64,000 bases of DNA from Theocolax elegans (GCA_026168455.1 CM047425.1:6794001-6858000); one strand, 5' to 3'; counted from the stretch's first letter, positions 23,261 through 35,308 are shown. A program made the numbers and translations. Notes: generated by a model not told the origin, from the sequence alone.

Positions 23261-24848
23261 TAAAACGAAAAATAATAAATAAACTACTACTTTCTGCTAT
23301 CAACTACTTGTGTTATTAAATGTGACAGGTAAAAAGACCCGCGTTAAGTCTGCTCCGTAAAGGAAATTTTTAGTATCTAAAGGACCTTAAAGATCATCAT
23401 CAAAATCATGTATACATTCACTGCTGAATGTGTATTGTTAAAATATGCAACTACGATCGTTATGAACTATTCTGAAAAGATACTGTTCTCAGTTATGCAC
23501 ACCTTGTTTAAGTTAAAATTATGATCTGAGTAGCTTATATTGCCCATGTCAAAGAAGGGGTTTTCCATTTAAAACAGAGCATGACCTTAATTATAATAAC
23601 CTTCAAAATTAGAATTCAGGTCAAGATAATGGTATCAACAAGTACGTCGATTCGCCCCTTACAATTTCTTGGAGATCTTGTTCTTGAGAGGTAGTGAGAG
23701 ATTTCTCGCTTATTCTATGCGGGCAACTTAATTTATTTATTTAACTTTAAATAAAAATTCAATTATTCTTATTAAAATAAATGTAATTGCTGGACGGATT
23801 GTGTTTATCGAGTACACGTGAGTGTATCGGCTATTTCTTGAACGCGAATATTATACTTGTAATTGCATTTAATAACTGATATATATTTAGTATCTTCAAA
23901 TAAATCATAGTAAAATTTTTTATTAAAATGTGCGATTGGTTTTTCTCTAGTTTGCTAATTTCACCATAAATATTGATCGAACTTGAGGCCGGTTAAAACG
24001 AAACGAAATCAGTAGTGTTTGTTGGAAAAACTTACTACCCGGCGTCCTTTTGATTTCTTATAAAATTATACATTCCGTGACAGCCAATTTTACGCTCGGT
24101 ACGACGGGACCGAATTTATCGAATTAAATTAAATTAAATTTGTTTAATTATTTTCCCTCAGGGAAAAGCAGCGTCACAAAGTTTGTCTTGTAATATAAAA
24201 TGACTTCGGTTTCGTTACTCTTACGATCCTCCTTAATTCCAATCCCATTTGACTCACGTGTAAGAAAAAGGTATAAAAAATTATTGTTTATATTATTTTT
24301 TTATCAATCTCGAGAGACGAGAGCTTGATTCATAGCCAGGCAAAAATACGTGACTGGTAATGAGCTCAGTACGCGAAGAAGGCTAGCGTTTCCTAAAGTG
24401 GCCTCGCTTCGACCAGTGCAGGGTTGTGTCGAATAAAAAGTACATCAGTCTTTCCTTAGGAAATATTCGCTCTCATCGTGCATGTAAAAACACACTTCGG
24501 TTACAAACTTATTCCGGCTTAATTAATCGCGCACATCCCACATACACAAGATTCAATTTATTATGCACATTAGTTTCCATGCACACGATTTCTTCATCTA
24601 ATGCTTATACATGATTATCATCGGTAAGTTTTTTTTAGATGATTAATATTGAGTTTAAGATCTAGGATTTAACACTGTCGTCGTGACCAGTGTAGGTAAA
24701 ACATTCGAATTCGTCATCGTTACTTTGGCAAACAAGCTCTTCAACAATATCATTTGTTAGTTTCTCTAAAATATTGCTAAGAAACGTATATTTTCTTTTT
24801 CCATTAAATTTGTTACAAATATTTTATAGAAATATAAATATACAATTC
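23260..24848. other. intergenic, downstream of Ptp99A
   Basis: Low-complexity AT-rich sequence with no gene that I can support. It may include further decayed transposon sequence next to the fragment at 23040-23260. Confidence 0.55.
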
Positions 24849-24854
24849 TTTATT
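24849..24854 (-). terminator. Ptp99A: candidate polyadenylation signal of Ptp99A
   Basis: AATAAA on the minus strand, 463 bases after the stop codon. The 3'UTR between has no convincing frame. Confidence 0.35.
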
Positions 24855-25316
24855 TTAACCTTATAAGAGATTCGTTCTCGTGAGTATACTCGATAGTTCG
24901 TGAAAAATTTTAAAAAAGAAATGTGCAATTGTTTGCACAGTCCCGCGATTGAGTTTAAAATTCAGTTGACAATATTTTAGAAAAACTTTCTCTCGTCACA
25001 ATGCTGAAAATCGTTGCCCGACATTTGTGCGATACAAACGATCATTTTGCCTTGCATTATTTGATTTGGCCAATTCTCAAAATCATTTACAAACATACCT
25101 CGTATAACTTCTGAACCTAATAGTGGATAGCTACGTATCGAGGGGACTTGGCATAGGTCCGACACAAATTATAGACACGGGGTTAGCTGGGCTCTAACTT
25201 GCGCTTATTATACATGAAGCAAAGTGTTATAAAGCAACTGTTTTCTTTTTTCATAAAAGAATGCTCGTCATAGTGTTTCTTGAAGGAGAATCTAATTTTT
25301 TATTAATCACTCTTGA

Positions 25317-25400
25317 TTAAGATTCTGCTTCGGCGTCTTCTCCAAGATTATGTAAATCTAAGTAATTCACGATTCCTCGGTGCAAAAATTCGTATTGAGC
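25317..25400 (-). CDS. Ptp99A: Ptp99A exon 12: C-terminus
   Basis: 84 bases including TAA. AQYEFLHRGIVNYLDL closes the D2 fold, followed by a short acidic tail LGEDAEAES. Confidence 0.9.
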   Translation of the reverse strand, partial: AQYEFLHRGIVNYLDLHNLGEDAEAES

Positions 25401-28400
25401 CTAGAAAATTATACATATGTAAATATTGCACACTGTACTAATAAATAAATTAATGTATTATTATTCAAACTTTTATTTTAATAAATTTTCTAATATTTTC
25501 ATAAAATATTATATATAATTACAAGGTCTATATACTTACAAAAGTACTGATCATTCCATGCCTCTGCGACCGCAGCTTCTTAACTGTAGTGAAAATGTCA
25601 ATTCGTTTTTCGATACGCAACTGCTGGACAAGAATACTCAGGGCTACGAACATAGAGCTTCGGTCAGATCCATGATTGCAGTGAACAACAAGTGGTCCAG
25701 TTGCCTCAGTATTGTTAGTTTGGGTCTGATCGATTAACTCAATGATGCCCCTTGTAACTTCTGGTACTTCACCTTCCACCGTTGGCCATCCGTGATATTG
25801 GTACTGGGTAACTACTACGTTTTCATCGACTTTTGTATTAGACACACACAATTCTCGACGGGTAAAGTATGGACAGCTCTCACTTTGAATGTACCGGACA
25901 CGAATGTGATCATATGAAACCTCGTCGTCTGGCCAATAACGTGGACATTTGCGGGGTCCTTCTGCGAGCTAAGAAGAGAAAATTACATTTTATTTTATAT
26001 TGTTTACCGTTGTTCTACTTAGGCTCTCAATTCGGAGCTAATCAGCAACGGAGAACATTTGTTCAAAAAATAATTTAAGTTGAATGAATTAATTATTTTT
26101 GGCATATTTATAATTATTTAACTTACGTCTGATAACATGACTATAGTGGATATACACTGTTCGGAAATCATTCTCCAAAAATCGGCAATTGTAGGTTCCA
26201 ATGGGTCTTGCGTTATAATAAATGATTCTGAATTATCGTAACCCTCAATAAATGATGCATTTATATATGTAGAATGTTCCTTTCCAGGTATAGGTGTAAG
26301 AATCACTCGGTTTCTATCGTATGGTATGACTAATTCACTTCTATTTTTGTTTCTGTTTTCTTCTCCGCCTCCTACCGAAAACGATTTTCGCTCTTCTAAT
26401 ACTGCGCTGATTTTCTAAAAATTTAAAATAAAATTAAATATCTATAAAAACTTATAAGTTGCCGAAATTATTGTTCTGTCAATAAAAACCATTCGCAATA
26501 AATGTTATTTAAAATAAATTACTGCAGATATTAATGTTTATGATCTAGATTTATAACATATAACAGAATAATAACATAATTGATTTGCGATTAAAAAATT
26601 ATAATTAATTTTATATGTGAAAGTTGTAGGTATTTGTTCAGCAACAAAACAAAAAATTTGACGTTGTGACAATAAAGTACAGGATGGTAAAACACCATTG
26701 AAACGTCACCAACTAAAGTTTTGGTTTTGTTGCTCAACAAAAATTAACAACCTTTACTCATAAAATATAACTCTTGGAGATTAAGTGCTCTTCATATTTA
26801 TAATTTAATTTCAATTAAGTTCTTGCATTTTATCAATTATCAATTAAGTTAACCTAATAATTAAAAAGTACTAACATCGTATTCTTCTTCCATGAAACAT
26901 TTCTCTTTTCCATTTTCCCGGTTTCGGAGCTTTTGAACAGCAGCTTTCAATTGTTTTGCGGCGATTTCAGTGTCTCCGTACTGGCCCATTTCCATAAGAG
27001 CTCGGTAGATGAAAATATACTGTTTCAACGACTGAACAAGGAAGTTCCTTTGATGTCTCAAATCACACACGGTATTGAATATCGATACTTGCCCTTCCTC
27101 GCTAAGTTGTTGCATCAATGAATCAAGAGCTACCAACGTCCCAGTTCTTCCGACTCCCGCACTACAATGAACCAGAATCGGACCCTTTTCCAACGAATAC
27201 GCTTCGTTAACCCTCTTGACAAACCTCAGAATCGCATGAGGATGTTCAGGAGCCATAAAGTCCTTCCACACTAAGAAATGATACTGGACGATCTTTCTTG
27301 TGTCTCTTTCGCCGGTTCTTGTCATTTTGAGCTCTCTCACTACGTAGTCTGAGTATTGATATTCACCAGCGTGCTCAACAGTTATGTCACCAAAGTTTTT
27401 GGTTTCGCTCTTGTCAGGCCAATATTTGGCGCATTTGGTTTTTGAATATTCTTCGAGATTCGTAAGCATAAGAACAAGCTCAAGATGTTGCTCCCAAATC
27501 ATCCTCCAGTAGTCGCAAACGGTGTTTTCCATGGGACCCTGAGCACAGATGAACTTTTTTCTTTCCTTGTAACCCAGCACGAAGTTGGCGTTTATATAGT
27601 CTGAACCGATGATACCGTCCATTTGTGCGAGGCGAACGCGTGTTTGGTCGTAACACTTGATATCGGGATAACGATTCTTGTAGATGTTTTCACGTGCTTC
27701 AGAAGCGCGTGTTGTTCGATCAGTAAATCGGTCGGGTAGAAGTTCGAATTCATGCTGAAAACCGTAATCGGAATCTCGGTGACGTTCAAGATACGCTTGT
27801 AATAATTCGCCTTTCGGAATCGGTGGCATGTCCGGAGGAGTTGCTGCGACCAACTGGTGCCTACCTCTGAATGTTTGACATAAGTGCCTGTGGAATAAAA
27901 ATTTTTTGTTACATAAACTAAATTTATTTTTAATTACATTATCAAATCCTTTTCTTCTATATGCATGACTTTAATGATTACTATTCTTACTTTAGAAGCA
28001 TAATTATTTTACAGAAATAATAGATACATCTTAATTTTGAAGGTTAGATATTATTTTACTTGAAGCCAGATTTATTATTAAAACAAAACTATTTAATGCA
28101 AACTTCAAAATAAATAAAAGCTATTTGAATTAGTAATTATTTATTTCATTTAAACATGTTCAATATAATATAATTGTTTATAAAAATAAAATTAATAGTA
28201 ATAATAAATTTTAACTTTAAATTAACACCAGTAAAATAAAAAAAACATTTTATTAGTTTAATTAAAGTATTATTGCTTGAATAACAATAAGCAGATATTT
28301 ATTAACGTTATTATTTTTACTCACCTAAAGCTGTTTCTTAGCGTAATAATTTCCTCGCCGCGTTGTTGCACACGTTTTGAATACCGATGTAATACACATA

Positions 28401-31400
28401 GCGTAATTAAAAGTATTATTATAATTAAAATAAGAACTAGTGATATTTGCAAAATAACACTGAGTGTAGTCATATCCTCTACTATGACCAATTTAGGGTC
28501 GACACCTCCATATAAGGGAGACAAATAACTACTATATGCAGGTAAAAACTGGCCTTCAGTCGATCCATAAACTAAAATAATAGATTAAAATTTACATAAA
28601 TTCAAATAATTATATGAATTATTAATTATAGTAATTAAATTAAAATTTTATAAATATTCAATTAAAATCTAGTTAACTTATAAAAGACAATTAAGAACGA
28701 CATAAAATTTTTAAAAACTTCAACACTTGTTCAATACATTAGTTCCTTACCTACAACTTCAATAAACGCTGTATAATTAGCTTTCTCATCTAAAAAGCCG
28801 TCAAACGGAGCATTAAATAAATTATCAGAATCATCTTTTGATACGGCAATGTCCTCTCTCCTTCTTCTTGTAATATTTTCTGTTTGGTTGACTACAGGGG
28901 TAGATGTGGTAGTCGATGTAACGTTATCGTTTTGGGTAACATCAATTGCTTTTGTTTGGGAAGTCATTTGTGGGGCTTCGGTAGTAACACTAATGCTTGA
29001 ATTAATAGTTGTTGGTGATGGATTCTGCAAAATCAAAACAATTATGTCTTTTTATCTGTATCAACTCGTTAAAAATCTGTAAATATTCTAAATATTTAAA
29101 TAAACTATACAAGCAAAATAAAAATGTATTAATATAATAAATTTAATAGATTTTGATTCGAAATTATTATATTTTCAGCACTATCTTTAATTATAAGAAA
29201 AGTCAATTGACGTTGACGAACAAATAAAAATATATTGACGAAACAATAAAACGTCTTTAATTACTATAGAATTATTATAACACAACCAATGTTAAGGTAT
29301 TTAATGTATTTAATGCAAGATTGAAATAAAGCAAGACATTTTTTTAAAATAATAAAATAGTATCAAACCTCGGGAATGAAATTTAATAATGTTGGTATAG
29401 GTTTCTGCCTTAGACCAATACAACGTTCGCAAGAAATACTTCCGTTATGAGTCTCTCCATCGCCAATAAATACTTCAGGAGGTAAATGATTGCTATCGAA
29501 CATTTCTGCAAGATATGCACCGCCTAACGGCGAGGAGTATACGTATTGATAAGAAAATACAGAAATCTCTTCAGGTGGTGGCAAATCAGCCAAAGTCTTT
29601 TGAGGCGCAAGTTTAATTACGAAAATTCTGTAGCAGCAAATAGGACCATTTCTTTCCGACATTCGTGGCATGTAGATCTTCAACAATTGTCTTCCTTGAC
29701 TTTCAACTTTGTGCCAACTTCTCGCGTTCAGATTTTCACGCTCTGGTATTGTAACTGGCATTGTGCAATTTGCTACGATTTCATCTCCATGCAAACGTTG
29801 TCGATTTAGACAAGATACGCGGATCTAAAAAATTTAATTATTTATATTTGCATTGTTATTATGTTACAATAAATTTACATTTTTCAAACTTACCGTATAA
29901 TTAGTATTTGGTGGTAACTGATTTTTGCGAAAAGTATTATGATGGTACGCTACATGATCTATAAATGGTCTTAAATGCTTGACTTTTATTCGGCCAGTTT
30001 CGTCTTTGTAGACTGCTTTACCATTTATTTCAATTTTATAATTTGCAATTTTACCATTAGGTTTCTGAGGGGGCTCCCAGTTTATAGACATAAGGCTTGT
30101 TCGGCTAATGTTATCAAAACGACATGATACAGAAAGATTTTGAGGTGCGCTTGGTACTAAAAGCATGATTTTTTAAAATTTATTAATAATATAATTATAA
30201 AATTTGATAAAAACTAAAAATTACTTGTTACCTCCATCTAATGTTTGAGCTTCAACTTCTTTACTCCAATTACCACATTGTCTTGTATATTCGTTACAAG
30301 CTGAAATTTTAAATTTATATGTTGTTGCTGGTTCCAGATATTCAAATAAATATAATTGATTTTGTTGAACTGGAACAACAGCTTCCATAGTTTCGGTTTC
30401 ATTGCTTGCTACTATAACATTGTAGTGTATATGTTCTCGAAGATCAGGAGGTGGATTATTCCAAGCTATCGTGACTGTACTTGCTGTCATACCATTCACA
30501 TTTAATTTTGGTATAAATATAGGATCTGAAATGGTAAGTAACAAAAAAGATAAAAAAATTTAACACTAATATTACAAAAGGTAATTGCTTAAAAATAAAA
30601 TATCTTATTAAATTACCTTTTTCAAGAGTTTTAATCCATCTTGGATCTATTTGAACATACGATTTTCCAACTTTATTTTTTGCACTGATACCTATTTGAT
30701 AATCTGCCCCCTTATCTAAACCTTTTAGAAGATAACTTGTATTTCCTCCATATATGAATTCATTATTGTACTTCCATGCCTGTGTTCCATTTTCCATGTA
30801 TTGGATAAAATATGCTTCTATTGGTTCATTACCGTTGTTCACTGTCCAATTTAAAAAAATACTTCCAGCACCGACAGACTTTATAAAATCAATACTAATC
30901 AAGGGCAAGTCAACAACAAATAAATGCCTCTCAGCTGTAGCAGTACCATAGAAGTCTTGGGCTGCACAAGTGTAAGTCCCATTATCTTTACGTATAGCAC
31001 TTTTAAACATGAGCGTCAATGAAACATGAGTCTCATTAACTTGTGTCCAATGTGTCATATTTTTAAGGCGTTCAAAATTGTCCGAATCGTTGCTCTTTGA
31101 CCAAGTGAAATTAGATAAAGGATCACCATAAAAATCACACGTTAAGTTTATTGGTTTCATTGCGTTAACTCTAACATTTTCACTATAATTTACTCTAGCT
31201 GGTTCTAAACGAGTACAAAGCAAATAGATTAATATTAAAAAAAGTAATGTAAATTAAAAGATGCAATTAAAAGATTCAAAGTAAATACCTATGACTCTTA
31301 TATGAATAGTTTTGTGTACATGTTTAGTTGCTATCAAAGCATTGCAAGTGTAATTGCCGCTATCCTGCCTGGTAGCTTTCTTCAGATCAAAACGTTCGGT

Positions 31401-31847
31401 ACGGTCAGATTCTTTGATGGAAGTAAGATTCTTCCCATTGGAGGTCCACCAAATATAAGAAGCAGGTTCATAAGTTTTACAAAGTAAATGAGGTGTACTA
31501 CCAGCTTCAATACCCCTAGAATCTTGAGATACCACAATATCCATCAACTCCTTAACATTAGGCCCTGTGATCGAAGTAACTTCGGACTCTAGAATATTAA
31601 AATAAGACACATAAATCTAGATAAATAAATGATCAGGGTAACTCGAGGAAATGTGCTAATTTGAAAAATAATACACTTCCACGAGACAAAGTAGAATAAT
31701 AATAATAACGGAGAAACGGAACAACTAAAAATAAGTTTGTAAAGAGATATACGTACGATTATCGTTGCTGTCAGCAGTGACAAATAGTAGGCTAGAAAAC
31801 GCAAGTGTGAAAAGCGCCGGGACGGCGCAGCCCGAGGGCGGCCTCAT
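25317..31847 (-). CDS. Ptp99A: receptor protein tyrosine phosphatase, Ptp99A type
   Basis: Cell-surface receptor phosphatase; in Drosophila Ptp99A acts in axon guidance. Exons (minus strand): 31847-31757, 31588-31289, 31204-30617, 30525-30232, 30156-29894, 29824-29369, 29024-28751, 28571-28325, 27887-26876, 26414-26127, 25968-25540, 25400-25317. Phases chain perfectly to 1441 residues plus TAA. Order: signal peptide (1 to ~24), Ig1 (exon 2, Cys-Trp-Cys), Ig2 and first FN3 (exon 3), FN3 (exon 4), FN3 (exon 5), membrane-proximal module (exon 6), Thr/Ser/Asn-rich stalk with RRRR at 717-720 (exon 7), TM at ~792-816 (exon 8), D1 phosphatase with HCSAGVGRTG (Cys ~1079), and D2 with HCNHGSDRS (Cys ~1368). 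The D1 acid loop reads WKDFMAPEHP, as I recall for Ptp99A, rather than the usual WPD. D2 has WPT, so the general acid is lost. Lar and Ptp69D are the alternatives; the WKD loop and two-Ig layout favour Ptp99A. Confidence 0.92.
25540..25968 (-). CDS. Ptp99A: Ptp99A exon 11: D2, acid loop and P-loop
   Basis: 429 bases, phase 0. PRYWPDD, then QYHGWPTVEGEVPE where the catalytic WPD would be, and VHCNHGSDRS where HCSAGVGRTG would be. The nucleophilic Cys and the Arg remain but the acid Asp is Thr. Probably a pseudophosphatase domain. Confidence 0.93.
26127..26414 (-). CDS. Ptp99A: Ptp99A exon 10: D2, first part
   Basis: 288 bases, phase 0. It contains RNRVIL (with KNRS in place of KNRY further up), STYINASFIEGYD, QDPLEPTIADFWRMI and IVMLSD. 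Normal phosphatase fold, with diverged pTyr loop. Confidence 0.92.
26876..27887 (-). CDS. Ptp99A: Ptp99A exon 9: catalytic phosphatase domain D1
   Basis: 1012 bases, phase 2 to 0, the whole D1 in one exon. KNRY pTyr loop, SDYINANFV, QGPMENTVCDYWRMIWEQ, WKDFMAPEHP acid loop, VHCSAGVGRTG P-loop with Cys and Arg, and the Q-loop NFLVQSLKQYIF. All residues expected for catalysis are present; the loop has Lys instead of Pro between Trp and Asp. Confidence 0.95.
27888..28324 (-). other. Ptp99A: Ptp99A intron 8
   Basis: AT-rich GTGAGT...ACAG intron; nothing else seen. Introns 9 (26415-26875) and 6 (29025-29368) are likewise plain. Confidence 0.75.
28325..28571 (-). CDS. Ptp99A: Ptp99A exon 8: transmembrane helix
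   Basis: 247 bases, phase 1 to 2. A roughly 25-residue hydrophobic run (SVILQISLVLILIIIILLIT) is followed by the stop-transfer HRYSKRVQQR. Confidence 0.93.
28751..29024 (-). CDS. Ptp99A: Ptp99A exon 7: Thr/Ser-rich stalk with tetra-Arg site
   Basis: 274 bases, phase 0 to 1. Low-complexity Thr/Ser/Asn stretch, likely heavily glycosylated. It contains NITRRRREDIAV; the four Arg codons are at 28857-28868. This is a match to the furin-type R-x-K/R-R pattern. Confidence 0.9.
29369..29824 (-). CDS. Ptp99A: Ptp99A exon 6: membrane-proximal extracellular region
   Basis: 456 bases, phase 0 at both ends. It starts IRVSCLNRQRLHGDEIVANC, then has a region with NGPICCYRIFVIKLAP and a CERC pair. It resembles the diverged membrane-proximal segment of type III receptor phosphatases. 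Donor is GAG|GTTTGA, weaker than its neighbours. Confidence 0.88.
29894..30156 (-). CDS. Ptp99A: Ptp99A exon 5: FN3 domain
   Basis: 263 bases, phase 1 to 0. VPSAPQNLSVSC, SINWEPPQKPNGKIANYKIE and LPPNTNYT are typical FN3 strands; the module finishes in exon 6. Confidence 0.9.
30232..30525 (-). CDS. Ptp99A: Ptp99A exon 4: FN3 domain
   Basis: 294 bases, phase 1 to 1, one FN3 module: STVTIAWNNPPPD, YNVIVAS, YLEPATTYKFKISACNEY. Confidence 0.92.
30617..31204 (-). CDS. Ptp99A: Ptp99A exon 3: Ig-like domain 2 plus FN3
   Basis: 588 bases, phase 1 to 1. Ig2 has INLTCDFYG, FTWSK and DNGTYTCAA. An FN3 domain follows directly, with FLNWTVNNGNEPIEAYFIQY and YQIGISAKNKVG. Many N-x-S/T sequons. Confidence 0.93.
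31289..31588 (-). CDS. Ptp99A: Ptp99A exon 2: Ig-like domain 1
   Basis: 300 bases, phase 1 to 1, the usual phase for extracellular modules. Ig hallmarks: HLLCKTY, YIWWTSNGK and DSGNYTCNA. Confidence 0.92.
31757..31847 (-). CDS. Ptp99A: Ptp99A exon 1: signal peptide
   Basis: ATG at 31847-31845 starts a basic-then-hydrophobic leader (CAVPALFTLAFSSLLFVTA), followed by DSNDN. Donor is C|GTACGT, phase 1; joining to exon 2 forms a Gln codon. Chosen because it supplies the only secretion signal and keeps frame. Confidence 0.85.
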
Positions 31848-32309
31848 CTCCCGCAAGGATCGAAGGAGGCTCCCACGTCCAGGTTCGAGGAAGTGCCGGT
31901 GCGTGGGCGTTTGGCGTCCCTCAACAGCCCCGAGCCCTGCCCGACATCTCGTCTCGTATCCTACTCAATTCAACTCGAGTCTCGCACGCACGCTCTTTCT
32001 TTCTCTCTCTCTCTCTCTTTCTCACACACTCTCTTTCTTGGTGCCTCACGCTTTCCCTCTCCCACTGCGCGGGCGCGTGTGTGGGTGTCCGCCGTCGGCT
32101 TCACCGCTGCATCCCGGCTGTACGTACGCCCAGGACTCCTCTTTGGCACTTGGTCTTTCGCTTCGATGAGTCGATACGCACGATCGAACGATTGCCGCGC
32201 GCGGGCTTCCTCCCCTTTGGCCCTCTGCCACTCGTTTTCAGGCGTCGTCGAGCAGCCGGCCGCGGACGAAGGCTGTCAAAAAGGAGAGGCACGCGCGCGC
32301 CGATTCACT

Positions 32310-32354
32310 ATCTCTCTCTCTCTCTCTCTCTCGCTCTCGCTCTCGCTCTCTCTT
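32310..32354 (+). repeat. (CT)n microsatellite
   Basis: CT run with interspersed CTCG units, about 45 bases, immediately upstream of the Ptp99A start region. Read on the minus strand it is (GA)n, a GAGA-factor type target. Confidence 0.9.
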
Positions 32355-32618
32355 ACTATGAGCCTCTCCCACTGTGTATATGTCGTATATATGTGTGTGC
32401 AGTGCGTACGGTACTGCGTGCGCGGCTTCCTCGTCGCCGAGGGAGGGGTAAGGGTATAAGGGGGCCCGTTGCAGCTCGCCCTTTGATCTATGTCGCGGGG
32501 CCCTAATGAACCGGGGGCCGTTACGCACGGAATTTACGTTTCCATCGAGGAAAATCAATACCACCGGTGAACCATCGCAATTCGATGTACCCTCGCTATA
32601 GGATTTCTTTCGCACGGT

Positions 32619-32660
32619 CTCTTCTCTCTGTCTCTCTCTGTCTCTCTCTCTCTCTCTCTT
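32619..32660 (+). repeat. (CT)n microsatellite
   Basis: CT/CTGT run of about 40 bases, upstream of Ptp99A. Confidence 0.88.
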
Positions 32661-34447
32661 CAAACTCGAAAATTTTTACTCTACACCTCGCTCTATGTTT
32701 AGGGTTTAAGTATTATTGATCGAGAGTTGCGGATTTTGGGTTGCGACGTGCTGTTTCTCGAGTTACTTACCATATAGTTTAGAAAATACTGCCATTCTTT
32801 GCAACGTATGCAAAAATTTAATACATTAATATTATAATATATTTTAAATTTATATTTTTAAATGTTTCGAATGAGAATTTTAAATTTAAATACTTTTTAT
32901 TATTATAATATATTACAATACGTTTATATTTCTTTATTTACGGTTAGTACAATATTTAATTCGCATTAAAAATTATATATTCGTATTTTACACTGCACAT
33001 TTCCTATTAATTTATAAATTAAAAGTTTGACCACCTTAAAAATAAGTAAAAATTTATCTAAAACGTTTGCATCAACGTTTTAATGAAATGCTATTCTTAT
33101 ATATATATAAATTCTGTATATTCAAAAAAAATGATAAGGCACGAACAGCTTAATACTTGCCCAATGTTTATTACAAAACGCATAATTTCATAATTAACTG
33201 TAATATATAATTATTAAAAAAAAACACAGAGCGTATCCAGAACCAACGAAATTACCTAAACGCGAAATAAAAAAAAATAAATAACGTTGAACCTGTTAAA
33301 ACCGCGAAAGCATCAACAAAATAAACCAAGATGTACTTATAACAGTAGGTATCATCATAAAAATGTAACCGCACGCGTCACTTAGTAAATTGCACATCAT
33401 AATATATATCAGCGTAAAACTGCATAAGCATCAATTAACCGCATATATATACATTTATATATATATGGACTACGTGTACATAAATTAATAGGTTTTCCCA
33501 AATAAATATTAATCGACCGATAGCACGTCGATCTCAAAAGGTATTATATATATTATATACCTATATACCTAGACAGTTAAGTATATACATAACGGAACGC
33601 GTTAAAATGGAAGCACCGGCTGCATAGAAAAAAGAGAGAGAGAGAGGGAGATAGGGAGGAAAAGCGGAACTGTCAATTATAACACCGAAACCATATGATT
33701 TGCACCCCGTCTTGGAGCAAGTGGAAAATGTGTGCGAGGGAGGAAAATGGGACGCTCGAACGGTCATATTGTTATAGCTGCGCATATACGAATCTCGTAT
33801 AAGTGCTTATATACCTTATAATACGGGTATAGTCGGGTCGTATATATACGCACGCACGCTGCACATACACACGCGCATATATTTATATGGATGTAGATGA
33901 GAGAGAGAGAAGTATATTCACTTTTATGTGTAGCAGACGGTAGACGATTCGGCCGTCTCTCTCCCTCCCGATTGGTTTGCGCGTGCCGAGCATCCGCGTA
34001 CCTATAATATATAAGAGAGACACAGCCTCCTGCACACTATACGAACCTACTTGCATTGTCAACTTGTCGTTTATATATATATATACGATTCTTTCATGCG
34101 TGTTCCGATTCAACGTTTGTTTACACAGATTTAATTTCTTTCGTTTAATTAAACAAATCTACATAAGTACCTACGCATTATATACTCGATAAATAATTAA
34201 TTAATACTTCATTTAATATCTATATTATTTGTTATTTATTGTTTGTTATATAAAGCGTCCAAGAAATATTAACATTTTGTTTTATAACGAGAGAGAATAT
34301 ACATCTAACCAAATGCAATAATGTTAATGTAAATTATTATTCCTAGTTATCGATTATATAAGTAATAAATTATATAGAAAGTATACTTGTTTTTATAATA
34401 AGGTAGTCAAAGAAATCTATATAATTAAATAAAAAATTTTTAACTTG

Positions 34448-34473
<26 letters not shown>
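34448..34473 (+). repeat. (TA)n microsatellite
   Basis: About thirteen TA units followed by CACATGTGTGTG. Confidence 0.9.
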
Positions 34474-34478
<5 letters not shown>

Positions 34479-35280
34479 GTGTGTGTTTAGTCATACCCAA
34501 TTTCTAAATTATACAATAATTATATGAAAATCTCGACAGTTTACTCAAAGTTCGGTTAATTAACAATATTATCATTTGTTTACGTATTTTAAGAAGTATA
34601 GACTTTTATAAAAAAAAAATTAATTTTACGGTAAAACAATAATTGCCACTGTACATATGTAATGAGAGTAATTAAGTCATAATAATTATATTATTACACA
34701 ATTATTATAGAAATAAAAAAGTTGTAGAGACGTAAGTACAATTTAAATAGGCAACATTTCTTCAATTTGTGTATAAGGTTACTAACATATATACTGTGAG
34801 AGATGAATATATAATTGCACTCTTCCATTGTGTACAAAATTATACCGATGAAATATTAAAAGAAAAAAAGAATTAACATCAAAGCACGTATACATGCAAG
34901 ACGTATAATATATACTTATATTAAAATACCTAAGCAAAGTGCAATGTGTAAAACAAATAAAATCGACGAAAATTCGTAAAACGATTATAATATGAAATGA
35001 TAAAAAGAATGAGAAATGTATACACGTGTATATATATATATATATATATTCAACAGCGTTGAAAATCTACAAGCGGCATATATAGTCACTTTGAAAATAG
35101 TCGAGGATTTTATAATAGTGGGCCGAACTACAGCGTCCGCAAGTGGATGCCAGATTGTACGACCGGTGGCGAAGGGGGCGAGAAGAGCATACGCGCAAGA
35201 GCGAGAGAGAGGGAGAGAGAGGGAGACCGATCGGCAGTAGGGAGGGAGATCAGGTACGTGCATAGCTATATGTGTATATA

Positions 35281-35308
35281 CACACACACACACGCACACA
35301 CACACATT
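35281..35308 (+). repeat. (CA)n microsatellite
   Basis: CA dinucleotides with one CG interruption, in the CpG-rich block upstream of mastermind. Confidence 0.85.

Larger units (their letters stand above)
31848..34000. other. Ptp99A 5' flank: CpG-rich, CT microsatellites
   Basis: Unlike the AT-rich surroundings, 31850-32560 is GC- and CpG-rich, as expected for a promoter and 5'UTR on the minus strand. It holds CT arrays at 32310-32354 and 32619-32660. Overlapping long frames on both strands are Ser/Leu/Arg repeats made by CT tracts and are not called. 32760-33560 returns to AT-rich sequence. Confidence 0.6.

Noticed and set aside
30456..30616. Extension of the Ptp99A exon 3 frame past 30617
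   Set aside because: A GT donor at 30616 ends the FN3 domain; the extra Phe-rich residues are intron, and the next exon (30525) resumes in phase with FN3 sequence.
32046..32663. Long overlapping frames on both strands (up to 188 codons)
   Set aside because: Produced by CT/GA microsatellites and CpG-rich sequence lacking stops; Ser-Leu and Arg-Glu runs only.
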